The translations under genes and the position numbers were made by a program. A stretch of 64,000 nucleotides of DNA, from assembly GCF_014839805.1 (NCBI RefSeq), contig NC_051139.1, positions 3,658,001 to 3,722,000 of the forward strand, in the 5' to 3' direction. This document shows, one piece after another, positions 10,681-22,765 of the stretch. Within the stretch, counting starts at the first letter, position 1, and each line of letters starts with the position of its first letter. Source of the stretch: Manduca sexta. Its lineage: Eukaryota; Arthropoda; Insecta; Lepidoptera; Sphingidae. A model generated the notes under the pieces. The model saw only the letters and a program-made list of their open reading frames with translations. It did not search any database and had not been told where the DNA came from.

Positions 10681-11985
10681 TTCACGTAGACATAAGAAAT
10701 TATGATCGAAACATACTAGTTGTCTGAAAATTAAATTATATCGAAATCAATGATAAACTTGCTACCTCTGCAGAAGTAAGTTCCTTAAAGAGGTCAAACC
10801 ACGTGAAATTCTATGTACGCTTGGTAAAAAAGATTTTATATTTTTACCCAATCGAAGCGAAGTTATAACTGTACATATAATACACTGAGTCAGCTGTGCT
10901 ATATAAAATGGAACCGCATCTATAAATCTAAGGTCGTCGGCTACGTCAACCGCATTCGGGTGCACTCCCGAAATAGCCAAGGATCGAATGACGAAAGTGT
11001 CATGGAGGACTTCATCATATTCTTATCACTAAAAACGAAGCATCAAATTGAATATTGTAATTTCTGAATTTACGTAGATACATCAAAATTTTTTCAACGT
11101 TTCATTTAATTTTTATGAAATTATAAAAGTTAATTAGCCATTATGTTGCTTCGGGACTATTCGTAGTAAAGAGTCGGCTATGAAATGGCAGATAGAGGAA
11201 AATTTCCTTTTTTCCGAGAAAAATGTCATTTCGAGCAATATCGTAAATTTTCCACGTGCCAAATTTTTTAACGTTTCATTGTTTTACGTTTAAAAATGGA
11301 GAAAGCTGCGTAAAACAACGTTGTTTACTCTACCTCGAGTGTTTTTTTTTTATTCAAAAATGTAAATTATGAAATGTATAGTCTGGGTTGTTATTACTAT
11401 TTTATCGATTTCTACCACTGAATACTATGCTATTGTGTTAGTTTGAAGATCATTACAGCGAGTATAAAAGACGTTATGATACTTTTTGTTTCTTATAGTT
11501 TATTGTGGTGTCATGCAATAACTTGTAATCTCAAGTTTTGGATTCAGTGTGATCACTATTTATAGTCATGGACAGTCTTGTTGCCACCATCAGGCGAGCA
11601 ACTGAGTCGTATTTTGTTTTAGTTCCATAAAACATGAGCATATTTGTTGTTATTGAGTTTTTACATTTTGATGTTATGTTTTGTGTTAATTATTAACTGT
11701 GTTGGGTTGGAAGATAAATAAGTGCCGAATTGATTCATTTATATATCAGTACTAACTTTTAGCGAAATAAATTTAGTATGTATAAAAGCAATTACTTAAA
11801 TACTGTCTTATTTTTATGATCCACGGAAATGTTTATTTTCAAATATATTACAAACTTCACAGATTTCAATCCTTTCACCTATAAAATAGAAACAAAATTA
11901 TTTTGTCAAAACTCAAACAACAGAGCTGATGACCTGTCCCCGTAATAACTTGTGTAGAATTTCGGCGAAATGTTGACAACTTGAT
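10681..11985. other. AT-rich, nothing recognised
   Basis: No repeat family or gene recognised. A 72-codon minus-strand frame at 10762-10980 appears to be chance. Confidence 0.4.
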
Positions 11986-11989
11986 ACCG

Positions 11990-12205
11990 CTTTTAGCACC
12001 TTGATGTTAAAGTTGAGAGTCGGCCGGCAGTATTCCGGCAGGCCAGTTCAGCGACCGCAGTTGACAGTCGGGCGTGAGCGGTGACAAGTGAGCCGGCTTT
12101 GGAAGTTCTGTTTGTATGACAAGTCGGCTTGACGAGTTTGCGTTGGCCCGAATTTCAGGATGCCGATTGAGAGCGAAGTTTTTTAGTGAGTAGTTTCCGA
12201 ACTGG
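11990..12205. promoter_or_regulatory. GC-rich candidate island with repeated AGTCGG words
   Basis: Several short AGTCGG(C/G) words and CCGGCAG/CTGCCGG-type halves are packed into about 150 bp (for example GAGTCGGCCGGCAG, CAGTCGGGCGTGAG, CAAGTCGGCTTGACG). There is no ORF and no repeat match elsewhere in the window. Function unknown. Confidence 0.2.
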
Positions 12206-13040
12206 CGTTGCTTGAGCTATGTTTAATGGTGGAAGTTTTCTCTTCGGTAACTCTCATTTGCCTTGTAGGATGCTCAATAAGTACTCTCAGGAAACGCGAA
12301 CAGAAAGACTTGAAATGTTCATCCTTTGCTCACTTTGATTGTGAGTTTAGGATTATATTTATATATGTCGTATAGTTAAGAATTAATGAAAAAATGATTA
12401 ATTAGGTCGCTATTGAAATCTATGACAATCTATATTTCCAAAAGTCAAAGTTAAAACAGACATCTGTTTGGTAAATGGATTTTTAAACTTTTTTTGATAC
12501 TGATAACGAGTTATACCTAAATATCTCTAAGTCGCGAAAGGTTTGTATTATACGATTTCTACCGGCTTATTCGTGGCATAATGCTTCATAAAAACTAAGA
12601 TATATACAGATTGCTTAAAATATTCGGATTAATTTAACAAATTGCGAGAACTTCATTCGTTATGTAATAAATTGCATACATCCCGTCTTATAGATTAACC
12701 GGTTTTAACTATTGAGAATCCTTACGAAACAGGAATCCACAAATAGAGTTAAAATTTATTCGATTTTCAAATATCGTTCAAGATTCCTAGACTGGTAAAC
12801 AATATTGAGATTCGGAACACAGATTGCGATCGGACTTCAATATAAAGGAGACTGACCCGAAAATGTTCTTAAAGCAAACATAACAAACAGAAAAATAACC
12901 TCTCAAAGGCTTGGATTTTACATTCTGTAAAAGGAAACCGTGTCAAGCGTACATCCCGCATTCTGTTCAGCAAAAATCCAAAATACATTGCAAGAGTTGA
13001 GAAGCTCAATTTCGCATCGCAGACAAAAGTAAAGTGTCGG
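12206..13040. other. AT-rich, nothing recognised
   Basis: No repeat, gene or strong motif recognised. Confidence 0.4.
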
Positions 13041-13165
13041 GACAAAGCGGGACAATGCAAAAAGTGAGAGGCGCCTCCGTTGCCTCGTTCCTCGTTCCTC
13101 TCTCCTCGCCTCGGTGATGCAAAGTAAATTGTACGGCCCGCTCGATAAACGCTGTGTACTCACTG
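13041..13165. promoter_or_regulatory. Candidate regulatory island with pyrimidine tract
   Basis: A TC-rich tract (CCTCGTTCCTCGTTCCTCTC) is followed by GATGCAAAGTAAAT (POU/fork-head-like) and CGGCCCGCTCGATAAACG. The 63- and 81-codon minus-strand frames here overlap each other and have no domain. Confidence 0.2.
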
Positions 13166-13590
13166 CAATGAACTCAATGGATATTGTGTACGGATTGATA
13201 TTGACCGCTACGGTGTTTGTCTGGACGTTAGTTTTAAATTATATTGGGTATTAATATCGGTCGAAAAAATCAGGCTTTCAGTTACTTAATTGCGTAGATA
13301 GGTCCGGAGATAGCATATTTTAAAATTTTACACCCAAAATAAAATTAAAAGGAATGTCTGAAAAATTCAGATGTTGGAATCGGTAATTACTGAGAAAAAG
13401 GGCGATGGGGAGGAATAAAAAAGATTGGGAACGCTGAATCATAGGCAGGGAAAAGTACTCGAATAAAGCAGTTCTTTTACAGCTTTTTGGGGAATTAATA
13501 CGTTCTACCGGCAGACATGAGTTCGCCAGGCACTTATTGTTTCTGAGAACAATTTTTAAAATCACGTAGCAGACGGTAGGCATCTTTGCT
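13166..13590. other. No feature recognised
   Basis: An 87-codon minus-strand frame at 13320-13583 has no recognisable motif and is treated as chance. Confidence 0.35.
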
Positions 13591-13860
13591 ATAATAATAT
13601 ATAGCTAGGCTACATCGCGAGCTACGACATCTGCAAGCGTAGCCGATACATTTTAATACAACGCAGAATCATAGACGATGAATAATCTTTTATCTTACAC
13701 TCTTTTATTCGATAAAATGTACTTATTTTGTATCATAGAAGATAAAACATCTTATCAATAAAGTGTAAAATACAAAAGCAAACGGAGCGTAGTCGATAAA
13801 ATCTCCCGTAGCGGTCTCCGTAGCATGTAGCTGCATTGTAGCGGCTCTATATATCTTATC
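13591..13860. mobile_element. MITE candidate with long imperfect inverted arms
   Basis: The left arm (ATATATAGCTAGGCTACATC, then GCTAC and GCGTAGCCGATA) is a rough reverse complement of the right arm (CGTAGCATGTAGCTGC, GTAGCGGCTCTATATAT). An inner pair, TTTTATCTTACACTC and AAGTGTAAAATA, continues the fold. There is no ORF. Exact ends and target duplication are unresolved. Confidence 0.4.
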
Positions 13861-15395
13861 GCTTATTCGCGAAACGTTGCATCGCGACGACAGTTATTCC
13901 TTTGCTTGAATTTTTTTTTCTCTATCAAATATTCTGTTTCTTTTTGTTGTAGTGTTTATTTGATGAGGATTTTATGTTTAGCGTAGAACGTGATCGGATT
14001 TGATAAGCATGAAAAAGATATAGCGACTATGTTGAACTTTGCCGAATTTTTACACTTAAAAATTTTAGGAAATTATAATTATTTAAAATTATTATATGAG
14101 TCTGGATATATTACAAATAAATACTTGTTTTCGTGTTTATTTAAAAATATAAGTCAAATTCATCACAAATAAATCATTTTCTGACTAGTGATTCAAACAA
14201 TTATCGTTCATCAAAAAGTAATTTGACGTAGAATCATTAGTATCATGATACGGATGGGGTGCGGTCACATACATAATGAAGATATAAGCTTATCGTTGTA
14301 GTGGTAACCTATTTACATACGTCTAAATACCTTGTTTTATATTTCTATTGTTTCGTGTCTTAGAAATTAACTTTGGTGTTAAAACTACCCTAAAAATACC
14401 AGTGAACTGATGTTGCGTTGTTGATTTTGAAGGAATAGGTTGTTTTGAAGATCCTTAATTCCATGAAATATATAAAACAATTGTGAATAACATACATGCA
14501 TGTATACATAAAAATACCCTGTATAATCATTTTTCTTCTACTGAATACTGATGATTGTCGATGCGTAGTGTCTTCAGCTTGTTCATTTATTATTATTGAA
14601 CTAATAATTACATTTATTATCTGCGTGTATCTTTACCGTGTCAAGAAAGAGAAATGGAAACTCACCAATCACTATTACCTACTAAAAGTTGTTAAATTTT
14701 CTACTCGTGCCTGTCCATCTATACATGTAAAAAATCAAAGATGGCATTGTGGTGGCGCGTGTTCGTCTGCCATAAATCCAATGCGATTGCGATGCCGCAT
14801 GGCGTGCATGCTCGTATGGATGTGTGATTGCTGCTAAATTATACGTCTCGTGATATTGATGGTGCATTGGAATATATTCCCGTTCTATAATCTCTATATA
14901 CTAATCAGCGTGAGGCTTCTTTGCTAATCGTGTCACTGTAGAAGCATAATGCGTATTTGTGGCATATCTTGTGAATTTGTAATATCAATTTTTGGATGTA
15001 GCTAATTGGCGACAAATAAAAAACTTTATTAATCACGTAGGCGAACAAAATTGCACTTATGATATGTCAAAACAATGTATAACAATAATGATTATTTCTG
15101 AATAACAATTAAAATTACTTCACAACGATGGACTTTTTAAATTAGAACAACAAAAGAGCAACATCACGATAGCAAAGCTTTACTTCTTCTACTTTAACAA
15201 CCACAATATAACGTGTATGGGTAAACTAAAAGCTTTGATGAAAGGTTTAGTATTTCTTAGATAATGAAAGTCATTTATAGACATATTTTTCATACCCCGT
15301 CGACCACGTTATTTGTCACAAAATCTAACACGTGTAAGCCCTCAAAGGGCATCTTCAGTAAAACTAAGGAAGTGAATATCAGATAACCAATCGGA
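13861..15395. other. AT-rich; no gene recognised
   Basis: The longest frame is 113 codons (14496-14837, plus) and has no recognisable domain. Its end lies in a slightly GC-richer patch (14740-14840). I treat it as chance. Confidence 0.35.
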
Positions 15396-15665
15396 GCACT
15401 TTAGCAGACCGTTGCAGCGTTGGTAGAGCAAACACCATCTATAATAGAGACGCGTAGAGCCGACTCTACGACAGGATTGCGATCGGTATGCCCTGTATCT
15501 CGGGCATGTTTGCTGATGGACGCCCCACTGAGCAGGGGGGGAGTGGGAGAGGGTCGATGGACGATCTTGTTTACCAGAAATGGGCTCTCGATGCAGTTGT
15601 CCACTCGTGATGTAGAGATATCTATTGAGTATTGTACATGGAGTGAGTACGTTATTTGCGAATGT
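15396..15665. other. GC-richer island with three overlapping ~107-codon frames
   Basis: Three frames of 107-109 codons overlap here (one plus, two minus). None shows a motif I know. The plus strand has a 7-bp inverted repeat CGTAGAG/CTCTACG near 15450 and a run of Gs at 15533-15541. Overlap on both strands fits GC-rich, stop-poor DNA better than a gene. Confidence 0.3.
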
Positions 15666-16600
15666 TGGCAAATTACTGTATTGTTACAATGTAGAGTTGT
15701 TAATGTGATTCTAGTATTCATTATCATTAAGCCTGCTTATTAAATTAGATTTATAATATTTGTAGTTATTTTTTCGGTGCTTCAATTATGTAAAAAGAAT
15801 AGTAAAATATAATAAGCCTTTTGTGAATTAAGGCAAAAGTTAATTAAATTAAAATTATTTTCAATTTTTGACGAAACGAATTTTTCAATTTTATCTGCAA
15901 TTTTACGAGACTTCGGAATTTATCTCCTTACGATATTCGAATAACAGGTACAAATTATTTTTTGTTTTAAAAAACATCAAACAATATTTGACGTTTGAGT
16001 CCAAGTAACTTTATAAAAATAATACCGATATATACTCCATTAAAGTGAAATAAGTTTACGTATATAATATAGTCTTAGTATAAAAAAAAAAAACTATGGA
16101 TTGCACTATAACAATTATAATGCTGATACAATCTTTTAAACTCTCCTTTCCGTTTTCTTTTCGCTCTGTTCAATTTCCTGAGCTTTACCGTTTCCTTAAT
16201 TTTAGTCCGAGCGACTCTATCTTTAAGAAATCTTATTGTAACAAAGAAAATGCATATTACGCACCGGTGCATTCATTTTGAATTAAATAGCAATTAGTAC
16301 TGATGAAGTATTTCATATTTATTTATTTATATGCGGAGGTAAGTTACTAGTTAATCCAAAATTGCTGTATAAAAAACCTTTCCCAAATTTGTAGTTAATA
16401 AGTACTTTGAATCTGTCCAAATATAATTTAGGGGCTAAAAGAAATGATTCTTAGAATAAGAGTATTGTATTAAGATAAGCCAAGTGAATTATTTTTATAA
16501 GATAATTTTTGTTAGGAATTTTTAAAAGTATATTACAGCACAATCTGTTTAGCAATAATCTTTTAGTTTTAATTATTTTCGTCCCTTGTTTTATTCGCCC
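15666..16600. other. AT-rich, nothing recognised
   Basis: No gene or repeat recognised. Short frames at 16075-16281 oppose each other on both strands and lack domains. Confidence 0.4.
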
Positions 16601-16604
16601 AGTT

Positions 16605-16690
16605 TCGGCCTCGTTTAGACGGAACAATTATTGCTAGCAATAATCATATGCAATTATTGCTAATAGTCGGTAGCGACGTTGTCGAACCCA
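16605..16690. repeat. Palindromic patch, possible MITE end
   Basis: An 18-bp perfect palindrome ATTATTGCTAGCAATAAT lies at about 16626-16643, and the same half-word recurs as CAATTATTGCTAAT some 10 bp on and as TAGCAATAATC near 16550. The leading GGCCTCGTTTAGACGG resembles the start of some lepidopteran MITEs; no second terminus was found. Confidence 0.3.
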
Positions 16691-16858
16691 TTACAAAAGT
16701 ACCCTGTTTAATATTCACAAAACATTTTTCATTGTCACCATTTGTCAAAGGAAAGCATGAATTACATGTTGTTGTTTTGACATATAGTTATTGATTATTT
16801 GATATGAGTGTTGAGTGTTCTTGGAATTATGTGTAGATATATTATTGGAAGGTAAATA

Positions 16859-16999
16859 GGGTAGGATATCAACTGATGTATAAGCGGTTTCGAACAAGCC
16901 GGCATAATTGTGTTAACTGGTGAGGAATACTCTATTCAAGCGACACTCCACTAACACCATGTGCAGTAGGCTGATTTTCCCGTGCCAGTAACAAAAAAT
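16859..16999 (+). repeat. Family B repeat, degenerate internally deleted copy
   Basis: Recognisable by AACAAGCCGGCATAATTGTG, a decayed CCACTAACACCATGTGCAG segment and the A-rich end AACAAAAAATA. Confidence 0.55.
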
Positions 17000-17785
17000 A
17001 TAATTCTAGCAATCAAATTCGCCTACACAACTAGTTAAAACCATTCCATATGCATAAATCAAACCTACAAAACCGTGAAGAAAACTAATTTGTACAAATA
17101 TTGAAATTGAATGTTCGATTGTAGAGGATCGCCGGAGCGTACTGTTACGGAGGCAATTTAGCGAACGTATAACTGAGCCAATAATAAACGACAAACGCTG
17201 TGCGGACTTTAAAAATAATGCCGACCGTGAGCTACCGTTTATGTTTACGTGTGGTCCAAGTGATGGAAGATAGCGACGAGGAAATCGTAAAAATTATATA
17301 TTTTATAAGTGTCGTTTTATAGAAGAAAATAGGCCATCGGACGGTGGGTGAGTTGGGAGATCAAGTGATCACCAAGCTTATGAAAATTCACACTGATAAT
17401 GGAAATACTCGTTTCTTTGAAGTGTTGCGCCCTTTAGGAAGGATAAATATGGAAGTTACCAAGAATTTTTATTTATTTCTTGGGACTATATTTCATTTTA
17501 AGAAAACTGATCAAACCTTACAGTTACTTACTTAGATTCTCGATAATTACAGTAAGTACTTTAAATTATAATGTTGGGAGCTTATGAACTGGCAGGAAAG
17601 TAAGCCGTCATAAGTACCGATGGTCGGATCAATTATAGTTTGTACAAAGCAAAAAAAAAATGGCATCAAGAGTATTACGATAACAAAAAAGATTTTATCT
17701 CGTCAGTACTCTAACAATGCCACCCGCGCATATCTCTAAACTTGCAGCACTGTTATTTTTATTATTTGCAAGAACGATGTTTATG
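17000..17785. other. No feature recognised
   Basis: Short frames at 17006-17194 and 17344-17535 have no recognisable domain. Confidence 0.35.
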
Positions 17786-17960
17786 AGTGCATAAACCGGG
17801 GCGGCGGCGTGCGCGGGGGCGGGGGCGGGCGCGGGAGCGATAAGCGTTCGCCGGGGGCAAGCATTACCCACATATATTTTTTACCCCGTACAAGTTTCAA
17901 ACTTGTTTAACCCCTGTACAAAAGCTTTTAACGAGTGGTTGCTGTGAAAAAACGTTGGTT
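17786..17960 (+). promoter_or_regulatory. G-rich island with G-quadruplex motif
   Basis: At 17815-17835 four G runs (5, 5, 3 and 3 Gs) are separated by single C, single C and CGC loops, a textbook intramolecular G-quadruplex pattern on the plus strand. Downstream at about 17890 lies an ACAAGTTT/AAACTTGT inverted repeat. Such a GC-dense block is unusual in this AT-rich window. Confidence 0.4.
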
Positions 17961-18262
17961 TACGGTCTCGTAAAACGTCAGACGGTTTATTACGTGGTGG
18001 AGTTAGTGCGTTATTTGCTGTGATCACCTATCGTCAGCTCATTTTGGTTAGAGGTGTATGTGTACGTGTTACGTGTTTCCCTACTGAACATACGCTGTAA
18101 AGTAAATAGTGCTGTGAAAGCTTTAAGTTCCTGAAATATTTTTAAAAGCTCAAGTTCTCGGTATTTTTAAATTACTTTTTATTTAAGGCCCGTCATATCA
18201 TATTAATAAAATCCACGCTATATTATATTCTCATCAGTATTTTTAACATTTTGAAACGCTTC

Positions 18263-18497
18263 GCTGGTGATAGGATATATTTTATATCCACACAAGGTGT
18301 TAAAACCCGCCATAGTGGCCCACGCAAGTGTATCGCGTTCCGGGATCAGCCTGTGTATATCCAATTCCAACAGGCCGGCATAATTGTGTCGACTGTTAAG
18401 GGGTAATCATCTCTCGTCAGTCGACATACTATTGGACCCCCATTCCACTTACCATCAGGTACAGTAGAGTCACTGTGCGGTGAACGTATAAAAAAAG
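18263..18497 (+). repeat. Family B repeat, well preserved plus copy
   Basis: Starts at GCTGGTGATAGGATAT. It carries CGTTCCGGGATCAGCCTGTG, CAACAGGCCGGCATAATTG, CTCTCGTCAGTCGACAT and CCACTTACCATCAGGTAC, and ends in an A-rich tail after GAACGTAT. The minus-strand 72-codon frame here is a shadow. Confidence 0.8.
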
Positions 18498-19406
18498 TAT
18501 AGAATCGAGGCAATGCCAGTCTCACAGAAAGCGGACGTGAAATAGTTTTATTATTGCATTCCATGCGGTCAATGAGGTAGATCGAGATATCTGTATAAAT
18601 AAATATATTATTTCCGAAAAGTGGTTAAAGTATTACGATGCTCCTATGATACATTTTCAACAATAAACCGTAATGTTTACAAAATAAGCACGGAATTACA
18701 TTGGACAGTTTAACAGAACGAATAACGAGGAATGAGCCCACTTATTAATTTATCTTTATTAACGTGTTAAATGTATTATGGGGCCCTCAGCGGAAGGGTT
18801 TCTCTGAGGGACGCGAGCTCTTCACTGCGCTGTGGAAAATGGGATGGCAGAGAGAAATTATATTTACCCCCCGAGACTAAGTGATTAATGTATTCAGAAT
18901 ATAATAAAAGTTTTAAACACAATCTTAATGAATAAATTCATTAAATAAATGTATTATAACTATATAATTAAATAGATAGCAATGTGACTTTCAAATTAAT
19001 GTTAAATTGAAGAATAAAGAAACTTCTATCGTTTACAAAAGTGCTCAAAACTAGAACAATCTTTATTATAAGCCTTATCTTGCTATAAGTTAGGGCCATG
19101 TTATAAATCAATCTCACCTTTGAGTATTGTCTTTGGTTTCATTTACGCCCGAAATTTATAAAAAATAAAAAATAAAATGCTTTATCCATAGAAACGAATG
19201 AATTATTAGTCTTAGATAGCATACATTGGATTAGGATTGGTTATTAATTGCGGGCGTTAGTAACGCAATGTCAAATGGCCCGGTAAAGGTAATATAATAT
19301 CTATACTAATATTTCTATATTATATTGAGACAAGACTCTTGAACCAAACTACGATAATTTACATCGCTGAAACACTCATTTAAGTACGCCATATAATATA
19401 TAATAT
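18498..19406. other. AT-rich; small hairpin only
   Basis: CCCTCAG and CTGAGGG (near 18784-18810) form a 7-bp inverted repeat with a 13-nt loop. Nothing else recognised. Confidence 0.35.
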
Positions 19407-19689
19407 GATATCGACCCTGTATTATATACTATACTGTATTATATACTGTCCCACTGCTGGACACGGGCCTCTTCTGCTACTGAGAGGGATTAGGCCTTAG
19501 TTCACCACGCCGGCCTAGTGCGGATTGGTAGACTTCACACTCCCTCAAAATGCCTATAGAGAACTTCTCAGATGTGCAGTTTTCCTCACGATATTTTCCT
19601 TCACCGTTAAAGCAAGCGATAATTCCCAAAGAATACACACATGATATTAGAAGGTTTTGAACCTGCGGACTTCGTCTCGGCAGTCCGTT
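19407..19689 (-). repeat. tRNA-derived SINE, family C, lacking A-box head
   Basis: Minus-strand copy with TGCGGATTGGTAGACTTCAC and GGCAGTCCGTT but ending there, so the tRNA-like A-box end is missing. A short duplication of TATATACT/ATACTGTATTA is present in the tail. Confidence 0.75.
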
Positions 19690-19879
19690 AATTTCCGTAT
19701 TTTAATCTTTAACATTAAATATTCGATGATGTTTCGATGCATTTTTGAATTGGCTTATCTACAGTATTTTGTTGCAGACGAAACTCGTTAATTTGTGATT
19801 GTATGAGAGCTATCTGGAAGCAGTGATAGTAAATATTCCACTAACAGTAAAACTCTGCCAATGAGTGGCATAAGCAACA

Positions 19880-20050
19880 TTTTAACCGACTTCAAAAAAA
19901 GGAGGTTCTCAATTTGGCATGCTTTTTTTGTTCATAATATTTGTTACTTCAGAACTCGGTCATTTTAAATAAGGAATTTCATTCCCCAAAATCCAGGGAA
20001 ACCGATAGGGTCGTGGTATTTACCTTTTTTTATTTTTTACAAGGACCTTT
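19880..20050 (+). repeat. Family G repeat (AACCGACTTCAAAAAAAGGA)
   Basis: Begins with AACCGACTTCAAAAAAAGGA and GGTTCTCAATT, a start found in a very common lepidopteran repeat. An inverted, diverged copy is at 40130-40345. Class uncertain. Confidence 0.5.
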
Positions 20051-20307
20051 TATTTTTTATAGGTCGTGTTTCATGTGTAATCGTCACATATCCCCGTAAG
20101 ATTATGTCGGACGGTCGCGTCCCGTAAAATTATGTTTTTACCACCAACCGTATTATGTTAATTCGGATATGTTATGTTCAGATGATAAAATTTATATCCG
20201 TCTTTTTACGTTTACTGTTTTATGCGATTGACGTAAGTGATGTCGGAGTGTGACATTTGACATTTTACTCATCGGGTATCTAAATAAATATTGTAAACTT
20301 GTTTAAT

Positions 20308-20476
20308 CGTGAGGAAACCTGCTTCCTGAGAAGTTCTCTATAGGAATTTCGAGAGTGTGTGAAGTCTACCAATCCGCACTAGGCCAGCGTGGTGCACTAA
20401 GGTCTAATCCCTCTCAGCACTACAGGAGGCCCGTACCCAACAGTGGGACATTATATAATACAGGGCTGATGTTATA
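20308..20476 (+). repeat. tRNA-derived SINE, family C, 5'-truncated plus copy
   Basis: Runs from GTGAGGAAACCTGC through TGAAGTCTACCAATCCGCAC to CAGGGCTGATGTTATA. It lies in the opposite orientation to the copy 620 bp upstream, with family G between them. Confidence 0.75.
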
Positions 20477-20705
20477 TTATATATAATGTAAAGTAAAAAT
20501 AATTTGGGTATCCAATTAAAACAGGGAACAAAAAGAGTGTCACTTCTTTCACTCGCGCTGGGTACAGATTTCTAGTTATACTTAATATTATGTAATATTC
20601 CGTGCATTTATAAGTGTAAGTGAAATGTCAATAATTTGTAAATAAAATATTATTTCATATAATTTAAATTCATATTCATATATTTCAGGAATATCTACCT
20701 AACTA

Positions 20706-21284
20706 CAGTCGAATCCGTTTATAATGACATCGAAGGGAATTGACAAACACGTCATAATAAGCGGACGTCATACAAAGCGTTTTGTGAAAAAAAAAAATAT
20801 GTAAATAGTATGCATGTATTTAAGTACTTTAATAGAGAAATATAGTAACTTATAAAATAAAAATGCACGTAATAAGTACATACCCATGTATGTACATAAA
20901 AGTTGTATTTTTAATGTAAGTAATCTGTAATTTTGTCTGCTTTTGTTTTTTTATTTTATTGTAAAACAGTCTCTAATACTATTGTGTATAGAAGACATCG
21001 CTATGTCAATTACTCACTGAGATTCAAAACAAAAACGAGCCACGTGCCGAACGTCGTCGGGAATCAAGGACCATTACCGAGGGCGTAAAGAATCATGTCG
21101 GTCATTATAACCGGACATAATTTATTAAAAAGGGTCACAATAAGCGACATGTCACTGTAAGGGAAGTCATTATATTCGACTTTTTTATAAAGAATCTTAT
21201 ATGAAAACCAAACTTCGTAGTGTAATTACGTCATAATAAGAGGTTGGTCAATATAGGCAGAGTCATAATAAACGGATTATACTG
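20706..21284. mobile_element. Non-autonomous pogo-like DNA transposon (579 bp, TA TSD)
   Basis: The left end CAGTCGAATCCGTTTATAAT and the reverse complement of the right end, CAGTATAATCCGTTTATTAT, match at all but a few positions. TA dinucleotides flank both sides (20704-20705 and 21285-21286). Pogo-group elements characteristically begin CAGTATAAT(T/C)CG and duplicate TA, so this assignment is well founded, but there is no transposase. The interior and ends repeat a GTCATAATAAGCGG-like word several times (near 20755, 21104, 21147, 21232 and 21262), which could be subterminal transposase-binding repeats. Confidence 0.72.
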
Positions 21285-22460
21285 TATAGAGTATAGTGTC
21301 TTAGAGTAAGAATGCAATTTACCGACATTTTCCATAACTTTTTAGATCTATCTCAAAAACGTACTAATCAGAACAAAGTTTTTTTGACATGCGAACAAAT
21401 AAGTTACTTTGATTGGTTCATTCTCGGAATCGGATTACAGATTGAGATTGAGATCGTTTATTGAAAACAGATGTTAATGTCACAAATAATTACTATATAA
21501 ATTCTTGTGTTTGCAACTGTTTAGAGGTCGTTTTACAATCAGACGAGCGCTGGGCTCACCGCGTCGTTTAATTGCAATAAAAAAACTAACAAATCAAGAC
21601 TACAAAGAGCTATATTATTTAATTACGAGAATATCATTAACTATCAATAAAGAAGCCATAAACTTATAATTTAGTACAAAGAATAGAGAAGCATGAGTTT
21701 CAACGAACTTGCTTGTCTCGACGTTCAGTACCGTGCCATTATATAAGTTATAAGCTAAAGTACTCGTCACGTGAATATGTGTAACCATAGCTACAACTTG
21801 CCTCCCTCACCAACTTATACAACTTGGTTGTCGGACAACTAGCGGCCAACTGAAGTCCCTAAGTGCCAACTCGGCTTATGTGCGTTTGACACACCCTTGT
21901 TTAGTAGTTTTGTAGGCCAGTACGAGTTCGATAATGTTTGGTGTTCGCTTTGAAGCCTTAATATTCGTTGGGTAGCGAAATAACAATTAGGAATTCGATA
22001 TTTCGAAATAGAGAGCACATTATAGTACACATTATTGTTCAACTGATTCATACTAACCACACTGAGGATAATATCTTCAACTAGCTGACCTGACAGACGT
22101 TGTCCCGTCTTAACTATGAATTTGTAGCGCGCATTCTGTCAATCGCTGACAGTTATTTCAAACAATTGACAGTTATATAAAATTAATATTTTCGTTAAGT
22201 TTTCTTAAATTTTCTAATTTTCCGCGCAATTTTTTGAATTTTTTCTTTCATAAGAACCTTCTCCTGACAATAACAAACACAACAAAAAAAAATATAGTGA
22301 AATCGGTCAGGACGCCATTGCACGTGACCAAGAGAAATAGGGAGTCATTCATATATAAATGACCTCAAAATTAAACCTATAAAAGATTGAAACAAAAATT
22401 CAATGCCAAACAAAAAACAGCCAAATAAAACGTAAACGTTTTGTTCTCTGTCACATATCG
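21285..22460. other. No feature recognised
   Basis: AT-rich. A 73-codon minus-strand frame at 21839-22060 lacks any domain. Confidence 0.35.
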
Positions 22461-22464
22461 CATC

Positions 22465-22765
22465 GCGACGAGTTGTCAAAACATGCAGATTAACAGGGCC
22501 GGGCGCATGACCGGTATTATTGTCGGGGGCGGGGACCCCCGGCACTCGTTAAAAGTTCGCCCACAGCAGCGTTTTATTGCCGCGCAAATTGGAGCCGACT
22601 CGGCCGGATTCCGCTTCCAAATATTAACCGGAAACTTTTTCTCTCGACCGCTTTGGGGGGTCCCTGACGAAATTGATAAAACGATAAATGAGATCGCTTG
22701 TTTGCCGGTGCAGTGTGGAGCGCTAGTGAGTTTCCCTGGAGAAAAAGAAATGCGTTACCTTGGGT
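22465..22765. promoter_or_regulatory. GC-rich candidate island
   Basis: A strongly GC-richer block with CAGGGCCGGGCGCATGACC, TTTTATTGCCGCGCAAATTG and AATATTAACCGGAAAC. A 108-codon plus frame (22441-22767) spans it but starts outside it and shows no domain; the composition alone would lengthen ORFs. It may be a conserved noncoding element or, less likely, an unrecognised exon. Confidence 0.27.

Noticed and set aside
14496..14837. 113-codon plus frame with a hydrophobic start
   Set aside because: No family resemblance; another frame overlaps antisense and no splice or promoter context was seen.
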